Of a stretch of DNA of 16,307 nt, positions 15,554 to 16,307 are shown piece by piece. Both the position numbers and the translations under genes were made by a program. Source of the stretch: Christensenella sp. UBA1224 (GTDB lineage Bacteria > Bacillota > Clostridia > Christensenellales > Aristaeellaceae); NCBI GenBank assembly GCA_002309235.1, contig DBXA01000114.1:14690-30996 (forward strand), in the 5' to 3' direction. Under the pieces are notes generated by a model. It saw only the letters and a program-made list of their open reading frames with translations. It ran no database searches and was not told the origin of the DNA. The stretch's first letter is position 1, and each line of letters starts with the position of its first letter.

Positions 15554-15580
15554 CCCCGGCAGGCGTGCGGCATGCCGGGG
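15554..15580 (-). terminator. Rho-independent terminator after the partial minus-strand gene
   Basis: An 8-pair GC-rich stem (15554-15561 with 15573-15580) closes on an 11-base loop. On the minus strand it is followed by the T-rich TCCTTTATTTGTC. It lies 19 bases past the stop of the partial gene and upstream of the mscS promoter, so the two genes are separate units. Confidence 0.7.
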
Positions 15581-15599
15581 CCGGGTGCTGTTTATGGGA

Positions 15600-16307
15600 T
15601 CAATGGCCGTTCTGTAGCACGCTCTGGAGGATCGCTTCCAGCTGCTCCGCGGGGATCTCGACGCCGCTTACATGGGCGAGCGGCGTATGCAGGATCTCAC
15701 CTGTCAGCTTCAGGTTGAAGATCTCGCTTTCGCTTCCGTTTGCCTCCATGGTCAGTCTGAGCCCGGTATCGAGTGTTTCCTGTGTTTCGAGATATGTGCC
15801 CTTTGCGACATAGCTCATATTTCCGTTGCCCAGGCAGAGGGTGATGTAATAGGTGCCGTCCTCCTCCTGGCCCGCGTTGATGCTCAGCTTATAGACCTGT
15901 GTCTGTTCACCGGAGGTCACGGCAAAGGTCCATTCGATGCCGTCCTCCTGCATTTCGGCTGTGCGGGCGATCTCTGTGCCGTTGTAGAGGTAAATGTGCA
16001 TCTCACCCATCAGCAGGGAGTAGCCGAAGCCCATGCGCTGGTCGACGGCGAGTGTCGCTTTGGCGAACTCCGCCCCCTGTGTGCTGAGAACGAGCGTGTA
16101 GACAGAGTCTTCTCCCATGGAGCCGGTGATATCGAAGGAGCCCTGCTCGAGCACTAAGTTGCCCTCGAGGTCTGCCGTTGCGGGATCAAAGGATGCCGCG
16201 AGCTGATAGACAGGATACATCACGTCATCATTGCCGATACCGTTGCATACGGAGGTAATGGTGAGGGTTTCGCCTGAGATCACCTCGAGATCGAAGATGT
16301 CGTTCAG
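15600..16307 (-). CDS. Hypothetical protein, probably beta-rich extracytoplasmic (C-terminal 235 residues; start outside window)
   Basis: The frame is open to the right edge, so the start and any signal peptide are missing; the GTG at 16283 is not likely to be the true start because the frame continues through it (LNDIFDLEV...). I do not recognise the family. The visible part alternates hydrophobic and polar residues and is rich in Thr, Gly, Glu and aromatic residues (e.g. YTLVLSTQGAEF, YYITLCLGNGNMSYVAKG), suggesting many beta strands. It is acidic, has only two cysteines, and lacks membrane segments or a sorting motif in the visible part. It ends with a short likely helix (PAEQLEAILQSVLQNGH). 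An exported or cell-surface protein is the best guess. Confidence 0.7.
   Translation of the reverse strand: MNDIFDLEVISGETLTITSVCNGIGNDDVMYPVYQLAASFDPATADLEGNLVLEQGSFDITGSMGEDSVYTLVLSTQGAEFAKATLAVDQRMGFGYSLLMGEMHIYLYNGTEIARTAEMQEDGIEWTFAVTSGEQTQVYKLSINAGQEEDGTYYITLCLGNGNMSYVAKGTYLETQETLDTGLRLTMEANGSESEIFNLKLTGEILHTPLAHVSGVEIPAEQLEAILQSVLQNGH

Noticed and set aside
1..16307. CRISPR arrays, tRNA or rRNA genes, insertion sequences, phage or toxin-antitoxin genes
   Set aside because: No regularly spaced repeats, cloverleaf-like segments, transposase or integrase motifs, or terminal inverted repeats were seen; gaps between genes are all under 300 bases.

Overview
The window looks like a piece of chromosome from a moderately GC-rich (by eye about 55%) member of the Bacillota, most likely class Clostridia. 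The grounds are a BceB-type peptide-antibiotic permease, strong GGAGG ribosome binding sites before almost every gene, a heterodimeric BmrCD/TM287-288-type exporter, and secreted proteins with Listeria-type B-repeats and Clostridia-type Ig-like modules. A narrower placement (a gut Christensenellales/Oscillospirales-like lineage) is only a guess.

Region by region. (1) 1-666: the C-terminal third of an FtsX-domain permease of the BceB family, cut by the left edge. (2) 702-4539: a promoter followed by a large secreted protein (class-3-lipase-like hydrolase, InlB-type B-repeat, Ig-like module, transglutaminase-like domain). Its reading frame is broken by one base near 3286-3301, so it appears as two overlapping ORFs. 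A small GNAT acetyltransferase follows directly and is itself broken by one base at a T-run near 4335. Both frames can be restored by one-base changes in short homopolymers, so assembly error and real gene decay must both be considered. (3) 4540-10790: a complete five-gene Opp/Dpp-type ABC importer: promoter with an operator-like palindrome in its spacer, structured leader, extracytoplasmic binding protein, strong mRNA hairpin, two permeases, two ATPases and a terminator. (4) 10908-14580: a two-gene heterodimeric ABC exporter with one degenerate and one consensus ATP site, ending in a bidirectional terminator. (5) 14595-16307, minus strand: an MscS-type mechanosensitive channel with its own promoter, and the C-terminal 235 residues of an unrecognised, probably beta-rich protein cut by the right edge.

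How the genes relate: the importer genes form one tight operon (2 nt and 1 nt gaps at the last two junctions), with the binding-protein gene separated from the permeases by a hairpin suited to making more binding protein than membrane components. The exporter is a separate unit. The BceB-like permease, the exporter and MscS all belong to envelope-stress or drug-resistance families, but nothing in the sequence ties them into one system. The most unusual item is the hydrolase/transglutaminase secreted protein. No tRNA, rRNA, CRISPR array, insertion sequence or phage gene was seen.
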